From NCBI GenBank assembly GCA_947650285.1, contig CANTFL010001406.1, forward strand, positions 248,001-312,000: a stretch of DNA of 64,000 nt, read 5' to 3'. The stretch comes from Hyaloperonospora brassicae. Lineage: Eukaryota; Oomycota; Peronosporomycetes; Peronosporales; Peronosporaceae. Each line of letters opens with the position of its first letter. The first letter of the stretch is position 1. Below the pieces are notes generated by a model. It searched no databases, was not told the origin of the DNA, and saw only the letters and a program-made list of their open reading frames with translations. Shown in pieces: positions 45,411 through 59,200 of this stretch. Both the position numbers and the translations under genes were made by a program.

Positions 45411-45870
45411 TGTAACGGGGCATTGGTGAATACTTGCTGACTTCAGTACGTAGCTCACCATCACTGAAAACAGTTTAGCTATTGAGCTATTACTCTGCTA
45501 CCTTACGTATGCCTATGCAGAGAAAAGTGTACTACAAAACCACAGCACTTACTGTGGTAGATATAAAGTACATTCGCTACCAAATATGATCAAGACCTAA
45601 ATTTTGTCTCATTAATTAGTCCAAATATCGTAAAATAGTACACAATCATATGTAATGACGTCACCTCACTCCCATTGCGGTCGTCAAGCAGCGATCAGCG
45701 AATTAATGGAAATTCCTATATATACTAATAAGTATATCCTTAGATCACTGCAACAATATCACTGTAAAGGGTAGTATTTTTTTAAGGTTATAAAGCATAT
45801 TAATCTGAAACATATATATATATATATCAGATATTCTTCGATATTGTATCAATTTTATGTACAAATTACA
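45411..45870 (-). repeat. LTR-like repeat, minus orientation (copy C2, right border uncertain)
   Basis: Starts on the plus strand TGTAACGGGGCATTG, the exact inverse of the B1 end, and carries the inverted core at 45662-45700 (CCCATTGCGGTCGTCAAGCA). The right border is estimated from the length of A2 and B2. Confidence 0.45.
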
Positions 45871-46037
45871 CGATTGCGTAATAGGATCCCGCGTTTGAAT
45901 CACCCTCAACCTTTGCTGATATCAAGTCTAATGACTATCGCGATGGAGTGGCAACTTTTTGTATTGCTTCGAAATAAGGAGAGATTGTTGGGTTAGATCT
46001 GTTCACTTATGACCACACATCGCACGTTAACAAATTC

Positions 46038-46703
46038 ATGCGGTGCGCAGCAAAATCGTCAGATTACAAAGCTGCAAGTGCGAACGCAGCTGCGAGTGAC
46101 AGTGCACAAGCAAACGAGGCAGACGAATCTACGTCTTATGCTTCTTTTTCAAGAATCTCAGTCCCTATAGAAGCAAGTGGACGTAGCAATGCACCAAGTG
46201 CAAACTTTCCCCCTGAATTACCTGTTGATGCAAGTGCACGTGAAAATTTAACACACTGAGATATTTAATACAAGGTGAAGATTGTCTATACTGGAGATTG
46301 GGAAGGTCGGTCCGACATAGTAAAAGTTTTGGAGTTTACGGATCACTTTGGTGGCCAAAACAGAGCCTTTGAGCAAGAAGGTCCGTCTAAACATAGATAC
46401 CCTGAAGTACATTGATACCAATTGGGTTCCGATAATTTTTATGATGACTTGCCCTCTACGCTGGTCCATGCGCTCGCTCAAGAGCGCGATGATGAAGAAA
46501 ACATGCGCTGTCGCAATATAATTGACTGTGGTATCGTTTCTATTGTTGGTACCACGCAGGAGGCTCTATACCGCAACGTCATGCATTTTTGCCCGGAGAT
46601 AAAACCAAAGTTTTTGCATGGGTGGCATGTTAACGATAATTTGGGTTGGACAAGTGAAAATCATCGAAAACATAAATTCATGCTAAATGTCTCACGGTCT
46701 TAA
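46038..46703 (+). pseudogene. Unidentified gene relic with in-frame stops
   Basis: One frame holds an Ala/Ser-rich part (46038-46259), two stops close together (46257-46274), VKIVYTGDWEGRSDIVKVLE to HRYPEVH, a TGA near 46419, then SDNFYDDLPSTLVHALAQER and RNIIDCGIVSIVGTTQEALY to 46703. About 220 codons stay in one frame across three stops, which is unusual for this AT-rich stretch and suggests a decayed gene or exons. I do not recognise the family; a transposase origin is possible but unproved. Confidence 0.35.
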
Positions 46704-49700
46704 TATCAGTATGACCAAATCTCACGCTGAGAAGAATCATGGTTTTAATATGATTTCTGGACATATACAGTACAGTGGCGACCACAAACGAGCTGTACAT
46801 TTGCTTTGCACAGGTTGAAAAGCGTTCCTTCCCTGTGTCGAAGGAGTTCTGATCATATCATGACTATAAGCATTATATAGGACAGGTATCAGCTCAAAGA
46901 AAATGATCAATTGATGAAATGTATATTTTGTATCTGACGTCGTGAGACATGACTTCCTTACCTCACCTAACTTGAGATATGCTAAAATTGAGCTGAAAAG
47001 TCAAAGCACGTCCAAAAGAAATGTACCTTCATTTCCTCTGTGTTAGTCATGACCCATATATAATCTGAGATGCGTATCAAATTTGCGGATCCGCCATCCG
47101 GCTATGCGCTCCAGTATCTCGTGTGTTTTTCTACTAAACTTTGGACTCATGAAATGAGCCTTCTTCTCTTGCTCTACAAGGTCTACAAAACCTGCCATTA
47201 GACGGGCAAGAGGCTTCCGGCTTACATGCAAAGGAGGATGCTCTTGCTAGAATACGAGGTACATTACTTCGCTGCCACTTCACTTTTTGATGTATAAATA
47301 TACGCTCAACGTGAATTCTTATCTACCTTGCTATTCGTTATCATTGTGGTTGAGGCTTAAAACCTCATGTCCAACTAAACAATCAAGACTGCAACAAAAA
47401 TCGATCGACCCAACCGCGTCCTCTACTACTTGCGAATGGACTTCACAACGAGCGTAATCGCCGCCAAATATAGGGACGGCAATACAAAGAATTCCGTCAG
47501 GCAATAAAAAATCAGGTTTTTCGTTCACTGGTAGCGGGAAAACGACAACGAAAGTCACCCGTACAGCAAACATGTTACTTCTGCTCGTCTTGAGCTCGTG
47601 TGGTGACGAACCAACCCGAAAGATTTGTCCGCGTATACATCAAATCATCATCTAGTTGAGTTTAGTGGCTTTGTTTACGCTAGTAACAAGCCAAGTACTG
47701 ACAGTACGGTTGCAGAAGCATCAAGTAACACGTAAGAATCTTGCGCTTTCTATAAGACAGGTGATTGCGTTTGTGATGTGATATACAGAACATTTTATAA
47801 TACTTCGGCTGTTGGAAAATCCCGTCGTTACTCATAGCTACGTGTTTGAACTCTTGTAATAGTATTGATAAATTCTTCGCAGTGTTCTTTCCTTTCGGTC
47901 TACGATAATAACTACCTCTACAAACCGGATAACTGCGTCTTGATCCAGCTTAAATACCATACTGATTCGCCCAATTTAAATTTGTGCGCTAAGTGCTTAA
48001 TGCTAAGCAATTTTTATCTTGTTCAGGTAGGGCGTCATCACCCTCGCTTAAGTATATATTAAAAATTATAAATGATGATTATATCAACGTCGTCATCACC
48101 ATCGATTTCAAAAATTTCGTCATCGATCTCAAAGAAGTCGGATTCGTTGGTAGCAATAAGCTCGACATCAGATTCACTTTTTTCGAAGCTAATGCCGACC
48201 CGTGAATAGCCAAGTACGACTTAGGTTTGATCAAGCAAATTACCCTCTCCAAGTAAACAGTGTCAAACCTTTATAATAGTCAGACTAATATTTAAGCAAA
48301 TTTCATTCTCCCTTTGGATATGTCGAATTATCACTTTCGTGGCCTCACATTTATTTACAAGGCATATATTAATAGCGTTCATAATATTGATAACAATCAA
48401 TAGGCCATTACACGACGATGAGATTGTCGTATATTTGCCAATTTATCTATATTTAGCCGCTACATTTGTCTAGTTGGCAACTTCCACAGAATAGTAACTA
48501 CGAATTACCGCTGTTCCTTGTTAATACAGATCCAAAATATTTGCCACCGATTTCCTATTGGATTCAAACGTTAGGGGGGAATATACCTCTTACATCAACC
48601 CTTATGAATAGATATCGCAATCATCATTATATTCACTTCGTCTCACAAGATTATTCTGGAGCGATATTACCGGTAATATATATGCTTCAATCATCTTCAT
48701 CTTTTCGTTTATTGACGAATCTAACCACTCGCCTTGTCAAATTTTGGAACACTTTGATTTCATCAGCCGCCAAATTGTCGATTGACGGCTCTGATAAGTA
48801 ATATAGCTATACACGAATATATTGAATCACACGTCCATGAACGAAGCAGCGCTAACTGTTTTTATCTTCTGTAAACTCCTAGTAAAGCTTGATAGCTTTC
48901 AGATTGCACATGGCAAACGTCATTGGACAGTACACATCTTTGTACCCTGCATAAGCGTCGCCGAACTCACCTAATTGATATCATAAGTGCAGAAAAGATG
49001 TAATCTGGACTTTAATGTGATAGTGTTAGTGTCGAAGCGCTCTTGGCCTTGATCATAGCAAATGTCCTCATTTATTTTTTGCGCCGATTTTCACCTATAT
49101 ACTCCCAATCTTGTTTTCATTTATCTTGATATCCATCTATGTCACTGATTCGCACATCCCTGTACTCGAATACATGTCTTTTTTATCGTCGAATTGCGTC
49201 ATAATGACCTGACTTAATCCTATAACGCAATAATCTGCTTTTCGTACCTTTTACGATACCGCCGCGAAGACAATATTACTTTCAACAACGAGACTAAAAT
49301 TGATAATTTCGAGATACGATTGCATTGTACGCAATAGGCCTGTATAAATTTTAATTGTAACGACTGAGAATATGAGGTAGTACCCTATAATCTTTACCTA
49401 AGTTAAGCGACCTTGATAATTTACGGTACGTCATTCATAAAACCGTTTGGTATCTATCATCAATGAGCTAATCTGATTGCACAGTTCCAGAATCTATTCA
49501 ATGTTTTCGTTGCGCAGCAACCATGCGTTCTCAGGATCCTGTATGTTTTCAATATAAAATCATGTGGCTGATGTTTATCGTTTTCAGTCCATATACGATC
49601 GCCTATTTTATTCATATCATGTGTAGAATTTCGTTATACATCGTTTATTTTCCAATTTGAAGATACCCATTTAACATTTGTTGAGTGCATTGTTGATGAG

Positions 49701-52700
49701 GTGCTAATCATTTTTTGAAGCTCAACTGTAGCAATCGACTTATCCAAACAATCACATATATTAAAAGATGCGACATTGATATGATCACTGCTATTTCTTC
49801 ACGTCCTCTCCAACACCCAAATTAGCTTGTCATGTGCACCGACTACAAAAACTACATTTTCTTAGTTCTTCTAGTATTTTAAACATCAGGGGCATGACCA
49901 TAATCTGTGTCAGGCGATTTACTGATCGGTAATTGATACATTATCGTAAGTTTTTCGGCCGTCTTAATGGTCGCTACAGCTGCTATCTCAAAAAAGTATA
50001 TAGGCGATTGCTTTCGCATGTAATATCCATTACATAGGGTCTAGATGTATCTATAGTTTGATACCGGACAAATACGATGCGCGATCGGTGCCGCACCACG
50101 TCCATCGATATCATACTTGCATCCCGTAGAGAGTGTGGAAATAAATTGTCTTTTTATATAAGAGATGTGGTTTTCTAGATAAACGATCTGTGTGCCTTAT
50201 TATATCTTGGGAGAGGTATGGATGAACTCCCCACTAAAATATCGTCGATCATCACGTCACCCCTACTCTGTTATCTCCGTCATCACATACATATGCGATA
50301 TTCAATCTTCAGCAAACAGTCCACTGTTTTTCCTATTCTAGAACGATGCTTCCGGATATGACTCAATTCTTTTATTACTTGCACTTAAGGTATCGTGACT
50401 TTACACTTTTTTTTATATTTCCGAAAAAATATATACACACATTTGGAGATCTATTCACTTCTAAATCCGTTAAATCGGATATTTATTAGGATATGTTCAA
50501 TTTGGTTGCGTTAAGAGATCAGTTATATCTTCAATGTAGAGCAGAAGCATGTTACGATGTCACTTTTCATATTTGATTTAATTTTTATCGAGTACTCACA
50601 AGTAATATTATCGTATTACAATATTTATAATATCAAACAAGTCATGATTTTCAACGATGTCTATTTTCATGAATGTTCCGATATATATTAGGTAGAATTT
50701 TTGGTCTTTTTAGCATAACAATTCAAAGTAAGTTCATGCGCTAGCATCTTTTTGCTTTGTAATACCGTGAATCGCTTAAAATATTTATTAAAGATTTTGA
50801 TATCGTATCTCATTCTTCGACATATCATACACAAATTCGCGTATTTGGACAACTTCATTATCCATGCGATTTGTTATGCGTCGGTATCTATTTTTCCGAC
50901 GAAGCACTCACGGTTTTTTTTTCATCTCAGATCCGATTAATCATTGGCTTACTTATTGAAGCCATGGCCATATGTTGTCGGCATCCCCCTAGATAATATA
51001 GTATCATTTCGGGAAACGAGAAAGCCGCTGGCGAGACTACCTACATTACCCGATAAATCGATTGTACTTCCAAAACCGCGTAGCACAACACCAGTAGTAA
51101 CACACAACGACAAGATTAACAATATAATAGTCTGAATTGCATTAAAAACCATGATTTGTTCCATGACCACATACGATTTTTCTGAATCAACATGCATTGT
51201 CACTTTTACCTTTCATTAAGAAAGCGAACCATAAAAATACGGTTTTAATGATAAAAGTAATGGTGCCGTGGTGATACAGCCAAATGTAAATTTCACAATT
51301 CGTTTTATACGACGCTTTCTCCTATTTATTGGACTATCAAGAGCACAATACATAATTTTTAAAGAAGTGTTTTTGTTGAATTGAATGGTCACTATACCCG
51401 TGCCAATATTTGTTAAAAAAAACTTAAACTCGGAACAAAATATTTAATAATTATAAAACGGTTTGGCATTATTGTTTCCTAGCTCGTTGTTTGTATTTTA
51501 AATGATGTTTAAAGATAATGGACGAACAACGCTAAGTTTGTAATATACAGGTTTTAAGGCAAACGAATTACATGAGTATAAAGTTCGACCTTTTATAGAT
51601 AATTTCGACTCGTGCTCGGAAAAGACCATTAAAGACCAATTTAAAGGTTCTTTATTGGACAACTTCCACTAGTGTGCGCTTCTCCACATGCACGTCACAC
51701 TGATCACATTTCATCAAAGGATGCTAATAATACCAATATGTCCGCATGTCGACCTATTTTAACTCCAAATCATTTTTTATGAGCAAATTAAGATGCAGTT
51801 ACACTTCGGGGGCCTTCTACCAAAAGTTACGGATCATCATGGATTGTCCAGAAATTAGACTCGCAAATATATATTTCGATGTATTGAATATAATTATGTT
51901 GCTGTGCTTTTTAACTCGAATTTAAGTAATGTTCCATTAGTCTTCTATTCGATTTTTCTGCTTAAACTTCTCTATATAGTCGCTCTTATAGCTAAAATAG
52001 CTAAATATGTAATAGTCGTTTAAGGGTCATATTAATCAGATGTTTTTCATTTTTATGAATCATTAGCCTTGATTCGACAATAATTGCTCTTACTCACGTA
52101 CCAATAACTAATTAGCAGGGGCAACCTTCACACGTAGAAACGACTATTATTCATCTAGAACATTTGAAATAATATTAAAATGCTCAATTTCTTACATGAT
52201 ACTTGTGAAGCCCTGGCATATTTTTGCACCGTTATCTAGCCTGAAAGTCCATTTCGACATGGCTATACAAAATATCGGTGGGATATCATGAGTTACTATA
52301 AGCACACGAAAGTCCGATCGAATAAATGGTTCTTTGTGGCGTGATACCGTGCCTATTTTTAATAGCATCTGTACTTATGCAGGTCGTATACTCAGACAAC
52401 GCACAGCTACCACGAGGTATATGATCATACTTTACGCCTAAACAAATTAGCTTTCTATAATTGATCGAAAAGAAAAGCGATTTTAATCTTGTCCTCGATC
52501 GTTTGTCAATATCAATTTCATAGTATAATGGAAGTCTTGGTTCGCTGGCAATAACCTATTCGCGTGCATTTCCGCTTTCAGAGTGGCCCAAGCAGTAGGT
52601 ACAAGTAGATTTCGATATGTAACCACCCTTAAATCTTCTGGGTCGTAATATTTAAGTCGACTGGGATGCGATCCCACAGACTCCTTTTCGACGTCCGCAA

Positions 52701-55691
52701 TTTAAAAGGCTCGATATCGAATTGTGAATTGAGAAAGCGTAGCGACATTGAATATAATTCTATATAATTTCACATTAAATAATTGGATATGCAACGTCAA
52801 AAGATTTGCGGGTCAGCATACCCTTTGTCAATCTATTGGCAATGCGCTAATGTAGACAATAGTTTGGCGTTTATTTCGATCGGCTCGACTTATAATTATA
52901 TAAAATTTGATTTGCGCAACATTCATAAAGGATTAATAATGAAAATTGGTAACTCGAACAGCTCGTCATCGACTATCTTGATTATGACCGAGTCTTCGTT
53001 CTGCCAATTTCGACATAGATTGGTCAAGATCGAAGCTTTAACAAAATTACTATAAATCTGACTACGACTGGTAGTAAAACATCTTCAAAGTCTCTAAATG
53101 CGTCTTTTATTAGTTCTACTCTAACTTTGCTTAATTAACCCCACAACTGTCGCCTGAACACAGACTTCCTTATGTATAAATGATGTTATCATATTTATTA
53201 CATATATATGGCTCGTGTCATTCTACAGTGCCGATATGGACGACTTAAAGCTTCAATTAACATATCTTGCAAAGTTTTAAAGGCGAGTTTGGTTTTACAA
53301 GATATTATTGATCGGGATATTTGTCATTCGGTCTGCGATATTCAATATAACACTCGACAAATAGATTTAAGATTTGATAAATCCCAAACAACATGTCGTC
53401 AGTAATTTTTTTTTGTCAATTTTATATTCGTTTATCTTCTACGCACTTTTTTGGTCTAGTTTGCTCATATTTCTTGCGCGAAAAGCGGTATACCGTCTTC
53501 ACTGCACAAATTCATTCCAAAGTAGAGCATTTATCTCTTCTTACGTTACGGATGTATATCCTTCATTTATAGTTGTGCCTTGATAGCCAAAAAAGCGTCG
53601 ACGAAAGTTTTAAAATTATCTTTAAAACATGCGACATCCATTCAGTAGAAAGCCGATATTCAAGTGATCTACGATGGACGTCGCTCGTTCTACAAGTACG
53701 TTGACGATTTTAGTTCATGTATGTTTCAAAACTCTTGTGTCGATTTTTGGTGGGTCGGCTGCATATATATTTTTATAGATTGATGACGCCGGTAAAAAGC
53801 ATGTATGTGTCGACTTTTATATTGGTAACATCATTATCGGAATATTAATTAAATAAATCTCTTTCTAGCATTTATCTCAAAATATTTTTGCTTGGTTTCA
53901 ATAGGAACGCGCTAGATTGTGTAGGTGTAAGGTAAAAATCTATTTTGCCGCGTAACGCTTATTTATGTTGCCCAGACCTGCCAACTTACAAATTTGGTAG
54001 TTTTTTTTACATAAGGTAAATTTGCAAGTTTTGTTTACTGTGCGTATTGTCCGTTAAAATGAATATATTTTTTCAAAGAAGCATCGAAGACGTCAAGTTT
54101 GCTGGATATCACGGCTTAGCCAGGGCGTTATTTTTCTACTAGAATATTAAATTTCGGCAAGCTAGTTTGAGCGATAATGGGTCCATTCTAGGCATTTACC
54201 TTCTCTCAAAAAAAATTATAAGCGGCTTTGTTTGGGCGATCCCTATTCAAACTAATACTTAAAGGTTGATTTTACCCTGATTGATATAGACATTCTTTCG
54301 ACGATTATTTTTTCGATTAATCTAAAAGTTTTTCGATTTGGTTTGCGATCATATTTATGTTTGAGCCCGGTCTTGTCAATAGTACGTATCAAGATGTATA
54401 CACGCTATACGATAATTAGTTAATGAAATTATTTATTGTTCGGATCCAATTTTGTATATTTTCCATGTTTGACTGTTTACAAGCCTATTTTGACATTAGT
54501 CGGTTCATAATTTTATCGGTCTTTCATTGCAGCCAATTTTTTAACGTATTACCTTTCTTTAAATAGAGCATACATGATACACTTACGACCACTTAATTTG
54601 AATGACTTTGTGCCTTCGGTCTTAGTGAAAACTTTGTATTTTCGTTGGTCCACAAGTTTTTATGGCATTTTTGAAGAATGCCGTAGCTCAGATAGGCGTA
54701 CTGAAAATCTAGGACCTATCGCAAAAGTATTAAACTTCCGTGTCTGTGAATTAAATCAATAATCGAAAAATTCCATGTTAGCGCAATAAAGAAAAAAAGG
54801 AGACATACTAAACTCATCTAAAATGTGGAATTCATTTTTAATGTATATTTAGAGAATAATCATTTTAAAAAAGCATTATTCGAGTAAAGAAAAAGTAAAA
54901 ATAATATCTAACTACTAATGAATGTGTCATGCTTTTAGCACAACAAATTTAATTTTACATGAAACACCTTCTTATGAGATATAGCGTTAACAATTGTAAG
55001 TATATAGTGTTTAATTTTATGCGTATTGTTCCATAACTCTTGCAAATGAGACAGAGTGCATATACTATTCTACTTGATTTTTTCTGTTGGCCACGTTTCG
55101 ACCATTTTTTTAAGTGAACGTTGACCCATCGTCTTATTTTTGTGAGATAAGGTCGTCCTTGGACAATCAATAGAAATAGTCAATTGCTCAAGTGAACAAA
55201 ATAGCACATAATGAATGCAACTGTGATATATTGCTTTTTTTTACGTCATGTTAAATATAATATATGCCTGGTATACTTAATAATAACGACATAGTGAACG
55301 AGAAAAGCGTAGATATTAACAAGGACCTATAAGTCTGATTTTTTAACCTCACTCAAAAACATATTAAGATATTTCAGCAATTTCGGTACGAAGGGATTGG
55401 AGACGATGTATCGATTCTTGTATAACGTGATGCAAAACAAAAACAATATCCTATTTTTATCAGCTAGAACAATTACATTAGAAATTAAAACCTCTACTTA
55501 GACACACGCCTTAGAATACCATAGCGTGGCGATAAAAAAAATTCGAAAAATACCAAGACTACCGTTTCTACCTTTCTCACAAGAAGCTAAGGCGTATCTG
55601 ACAGAGGGCATCCATTTGTATTAGGTGATGCAGATAATTTTGAGATCCTTAATATAAGGTGTTGGTATCTTAGATATTAATAAACTTCCAA
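46704..55691. other. Long AT-rich, gene-poor interval
   Basis: Mostly AT-rich with frequent stops in all frames. Short frames at 47331-47573 (minus), 48466-48801 (plus) and 52483-52677 (minus; RLKYYDPEDLRVVTYRNLLV, somewhat coding-like) lack known domains. One possible small secreted protein is listed separately. No tRNA, rRNA or retroelement motif was found. Confidence 0.4.
50949..51161 (-). CDS. Possible small secreted or membrane peptide
   Basis: A 70-codon minus frame starts MEQIMVFNAIQTIILLILSL, a typical hydrophobic signal or anchor sequence with CVTTGVVL after it, followed by GNVGSLASGFLVSRNDTILS and a short polar end (YGHGFNK). A longer start at 51203 adds 14 polar residues; the inner Met gives the better signal peptide. 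It is the one frame in this AT-rich interval with a protein-like layout. It could be chance; no family is recognised. Confidence 0.3.
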   Translation of the reverse strand, partial: EQIMVFNAIQTIILLILSLCVTTGVVLRGFGSTIDLSGNVGSLASGFLVSRNDTILSRGMPTTYGHGFNK

Positions 55692-56200
55692 AGTCGGACC
55701 CTGACAGGCCTGGCCACACCCTTTTGACATTTGACCCCCCCCCCCCAGCAGACCATCCCCCATCTGACCAATCAGAAGCAACGGACGCGTAATTCGGTGT
55801 AATATCTATTCAACATAATCTGTGTAAACAAAAGGAATGCTAAGGAGCTGTAAAAAATGGATTGGAAAGTCGCATCCGAGCGCTTCTGCCGGTCCAATTT
55901 GAAATTAGAGACCAACTTAACAGAATGCATTGGGACTCATGACGTCGAGCTGTCGGATCTCACGCTCGGCGGAAACGACTACGTGGAATTCCTGCGCAAA
56001 ATGATGACTGTGTCGGTGTGTTTCTATACGTAGTAGTGAGCTATTCCTGTGACGCTGTCGAAGCAGAGTGACAGAACAAACCTAACAAACCGTTTAATAT
56101 GGACAACTGATACGCTCATTTGGTCTTGTGCGGTACTGTCTCTATTCAGAAATTTTTTGGAACGTATCGGGAAAACGGCTCGTGCCGCACCTTAAATAAA
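55692..56200 (+). mobile_element. Right-end fragment of the MULE-like element with M20 exon 1
   Basis: The right-type terminal repeat (GGCCACACCCTTTTGACATT, poly-C, TCAGAAGCAACGGACGCGTA, TTCGGTGTAATATCTATTC) is followed by the M20 start codon at 55857 (MDWKVASERFCRSN...), TLGGNDYVEFLRKMM, intron 1 and the first bases of exon 2 (after TCTCTATTCAG). It then diverges near 56195. It is the reverse complement of 37340-37850, with scattered substitutions. The left end of this copy is missing. Confidence 0.75.
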
Positions 56201-59200
56201 AGTTTATTTCTCCTGTTTAATTTTCCAGCCGCCTTCAAAGTAATGCTGTAAACTTACCGAGATAACTTATTCAAAAATAGACCATTTTCTTCTCTTCCTT
56301 AGTTTGCTATTTTAATTTAACATACCATTTTTTATTATTGCGATCACATCGGTTTATTTTGGTAATATCACGGGTGTGTGCACCTACATGTCGATATTTT
56401 CTATTACAAAAAAAATGTAAAAGTGTACAAGTGATTCAGGCTGGGCGTATTCATTGTGATAATCTAGTAAACGTATGTTAGAAGACAGCAAAAATTACAG
56501 TATCCATGAACAACTTCGTTTGCTGTTTGAGTTGATGATACCTTTCGTGAAAATGTTGTAGAGCGGAATGGCGGCGCAACAAAGTCTATTCCTCACACCA
56601 ACGGATGTTTTTAGTCAGAAGTAGCACGTAATCGTTTTTATTTGTTTTTAGCCAGAACAAGTATTGGTCTTATTATGTACTGATTCAATTGTCGTTTAAA
56701 ATTGCAGCTCATCACACATGCGCGCTCCCACCTAAACGCTTTCTTGGCAAATATTTAAGTTGTTTAAATTGCAGACGTCAATACTTCGTGTAGTTGATAC
56801 AAACGACTGCTGAACTTGTAAAAGATTATTGATTATATTGTTTTGTAGTTCTCACGTTACTGTAAGGCAGCCTAGATCTTATGTTTTTCATATAAGAATA
56901 GGTATTTTTATGCGCTTAGTGCTAAATATTTTAATTCGTCAGTCAATTCTAACGCGCCAATTTCAACAATTTGAGACGTATCGCCTTTCCCGAAAGTAAA
57001 TATTACCTTCCGATTACCGCTTCAAATTCATGTTTTGATATCTTTTCTTCTTGATATTCAATAATAATTAAAAACAAGTAATTACATAAGTTGCAAGAAA
57101 AATATATTTATGTGACCAATGCATTAATATTCTAATATAATGCGTTTGTTTAGTTTTTCAATTCTGCTCCATTTCATCCATGTCATAGCGGCAGATTTTT
57201 AACTATAATATTTAAAATTTTTATGGCTGCTTTACACGCGCCTATCGAAAAAAGTGTGTTAATACCTTTAAAACCCAATTCTTCCGTAAAACAAATACGT
57301 CGATTCTCGCGAATCAATTACTTAACTACTGAAATTATCAACAATAACAACTTTATTACTAAGGAAGATTACGCAGCGCTCAATTTGGTTAAGAACGATT
57401 CTTCTTACATGGACTATGCGTTGAAAAGCATTTATTTCAATATTATTGTGCATCGATTATATGTTAACATTATTTGAAAGGACAAAATCAAAATTACACA
57501 AAATAATGCGATATGTCGAAAATACAAACGGGATCACTTTTCACACCACATTAAAGAATCTAAATTTCATAGTGATCAAAACGAAGTCTTATCTGAGCAA
57601 CTTCACGAAAAATGTATAACAATAAAGCTTCTGATTCGTGATAATATCGGAAATTCTGGTTCGAATACTGACTTGCTTGTAGCGAGCTTGTATATCGGCG
57701 ACTCATGGTAAAAAAGCCTACATTTGTTGAAATGTCGAAATCTGTATACAACAAGTAAGGCTTCATTGAAGTATTTTTCTCCTATTCAAATTGATGATTT
57801 AGGAAATGAAAAGGTACAGGTATCATTATTTGTGTTTGTGGGTCAGTATGAGTTATTGTAATTGTAGAGACGGCGACATTTACATATCCTATATATGTTT
57901 TATGCTGCATAATTAATCAAATTGGATAATCGACCAGAAGACGCAGACCAAGATTTTATTTAGTAATTTTTCTTCTGCACCTCGAGATTGAGCCTGATAA
58001 TTTTAGGGTATGGTGGGTTGCGTAAACAAAATAAATACAAACAAATATACATATTTAGAGATCTGTGTACTGATAATGGTGTGAAACGCTAAATTCTAAT
58101 TAACATGTCTGCATTAGAACTGTTGCGTCCATAGCGAAAGGTCGTACCAAAAACTTTCCTGAATTTGTACAATCCACCGCCTGAACTATATTGAGTGACG
58201 AATGTTTAGGCTTTGATACTTCTAGTCTGCAAGGCTATGCGTATGTGCATCCTAACACGATCCACAACATTCGAATTGTCGATTAATAAAGAAATATATT
58301 ATATAAAAAAAGGAAAAGGTTAGTTTTCTGTGAAAACAAACAGATCTAAATTTAATCAAATACGTATATAAAAAACTCCAAATGATACATGGTATAAATT
58401 AATTGGCGACTTAATTGCTAAATTAAGACGTTAATTTATGTGTTTATTTATTTCACCTGTCTTATGATGGCGAGTTTATAAAAATTCGTTAGCATAGAAT
58501 TTAATGTCTAATGAGTACTTGACAAGCCTGGGGCCGTTTGCAAATCTTCTTATATATAATGTATATTCTAAAAAATATATATGAAAAAGTCTGTCAAATA
58601 ATATACTTGCAGACTGATTTAGAAGTTTTTAAGATGTTAATAATGGCCATCAATGCAGATTTGGCTGTACATACTTGCGTTTATTAACGAACAAAAAATT
58701 AGATTGATCTTGAAGTAGTTGTAGCGTCAGCTATCAAAGCCTCGAGATAAAATAAGCAGATAATGACTCACAGCCTGCCTTGGAGTGTGGATGCAGTAGA
58801 ATGTTTCCTGTCTTTTATGAAGTAGGATTAACTTCTTTTCATAGCTATGTAAATGTACCGCTATGCCAGACGTTCAATTAGTTCAAAATTATTCAAATAC
58901 TCACTGATGATGCCGTCTATCCCAGTGAAAGGTACGCGCTACGCATCAATTATAAGACAATGACAGGTTATCTTTGCTGGTGCGTATTCGTATTCGCCCA
59001 GAATAACCGATATATTTGTTATATGCAGCGACATAAAGCGACACGATTAATATGCAAGAATGGTTATACAAGTACTATCGTCAAAACAACTCGGTGAATA
59101 TCGAAGGGGCTTGCTTATGTGCAAAAGTACTTGCCTCCTGATATTTCTGGATTTATATCTAGTCATTACATGCCTGCAAAAAATGAAATGCTTGTTGTTT

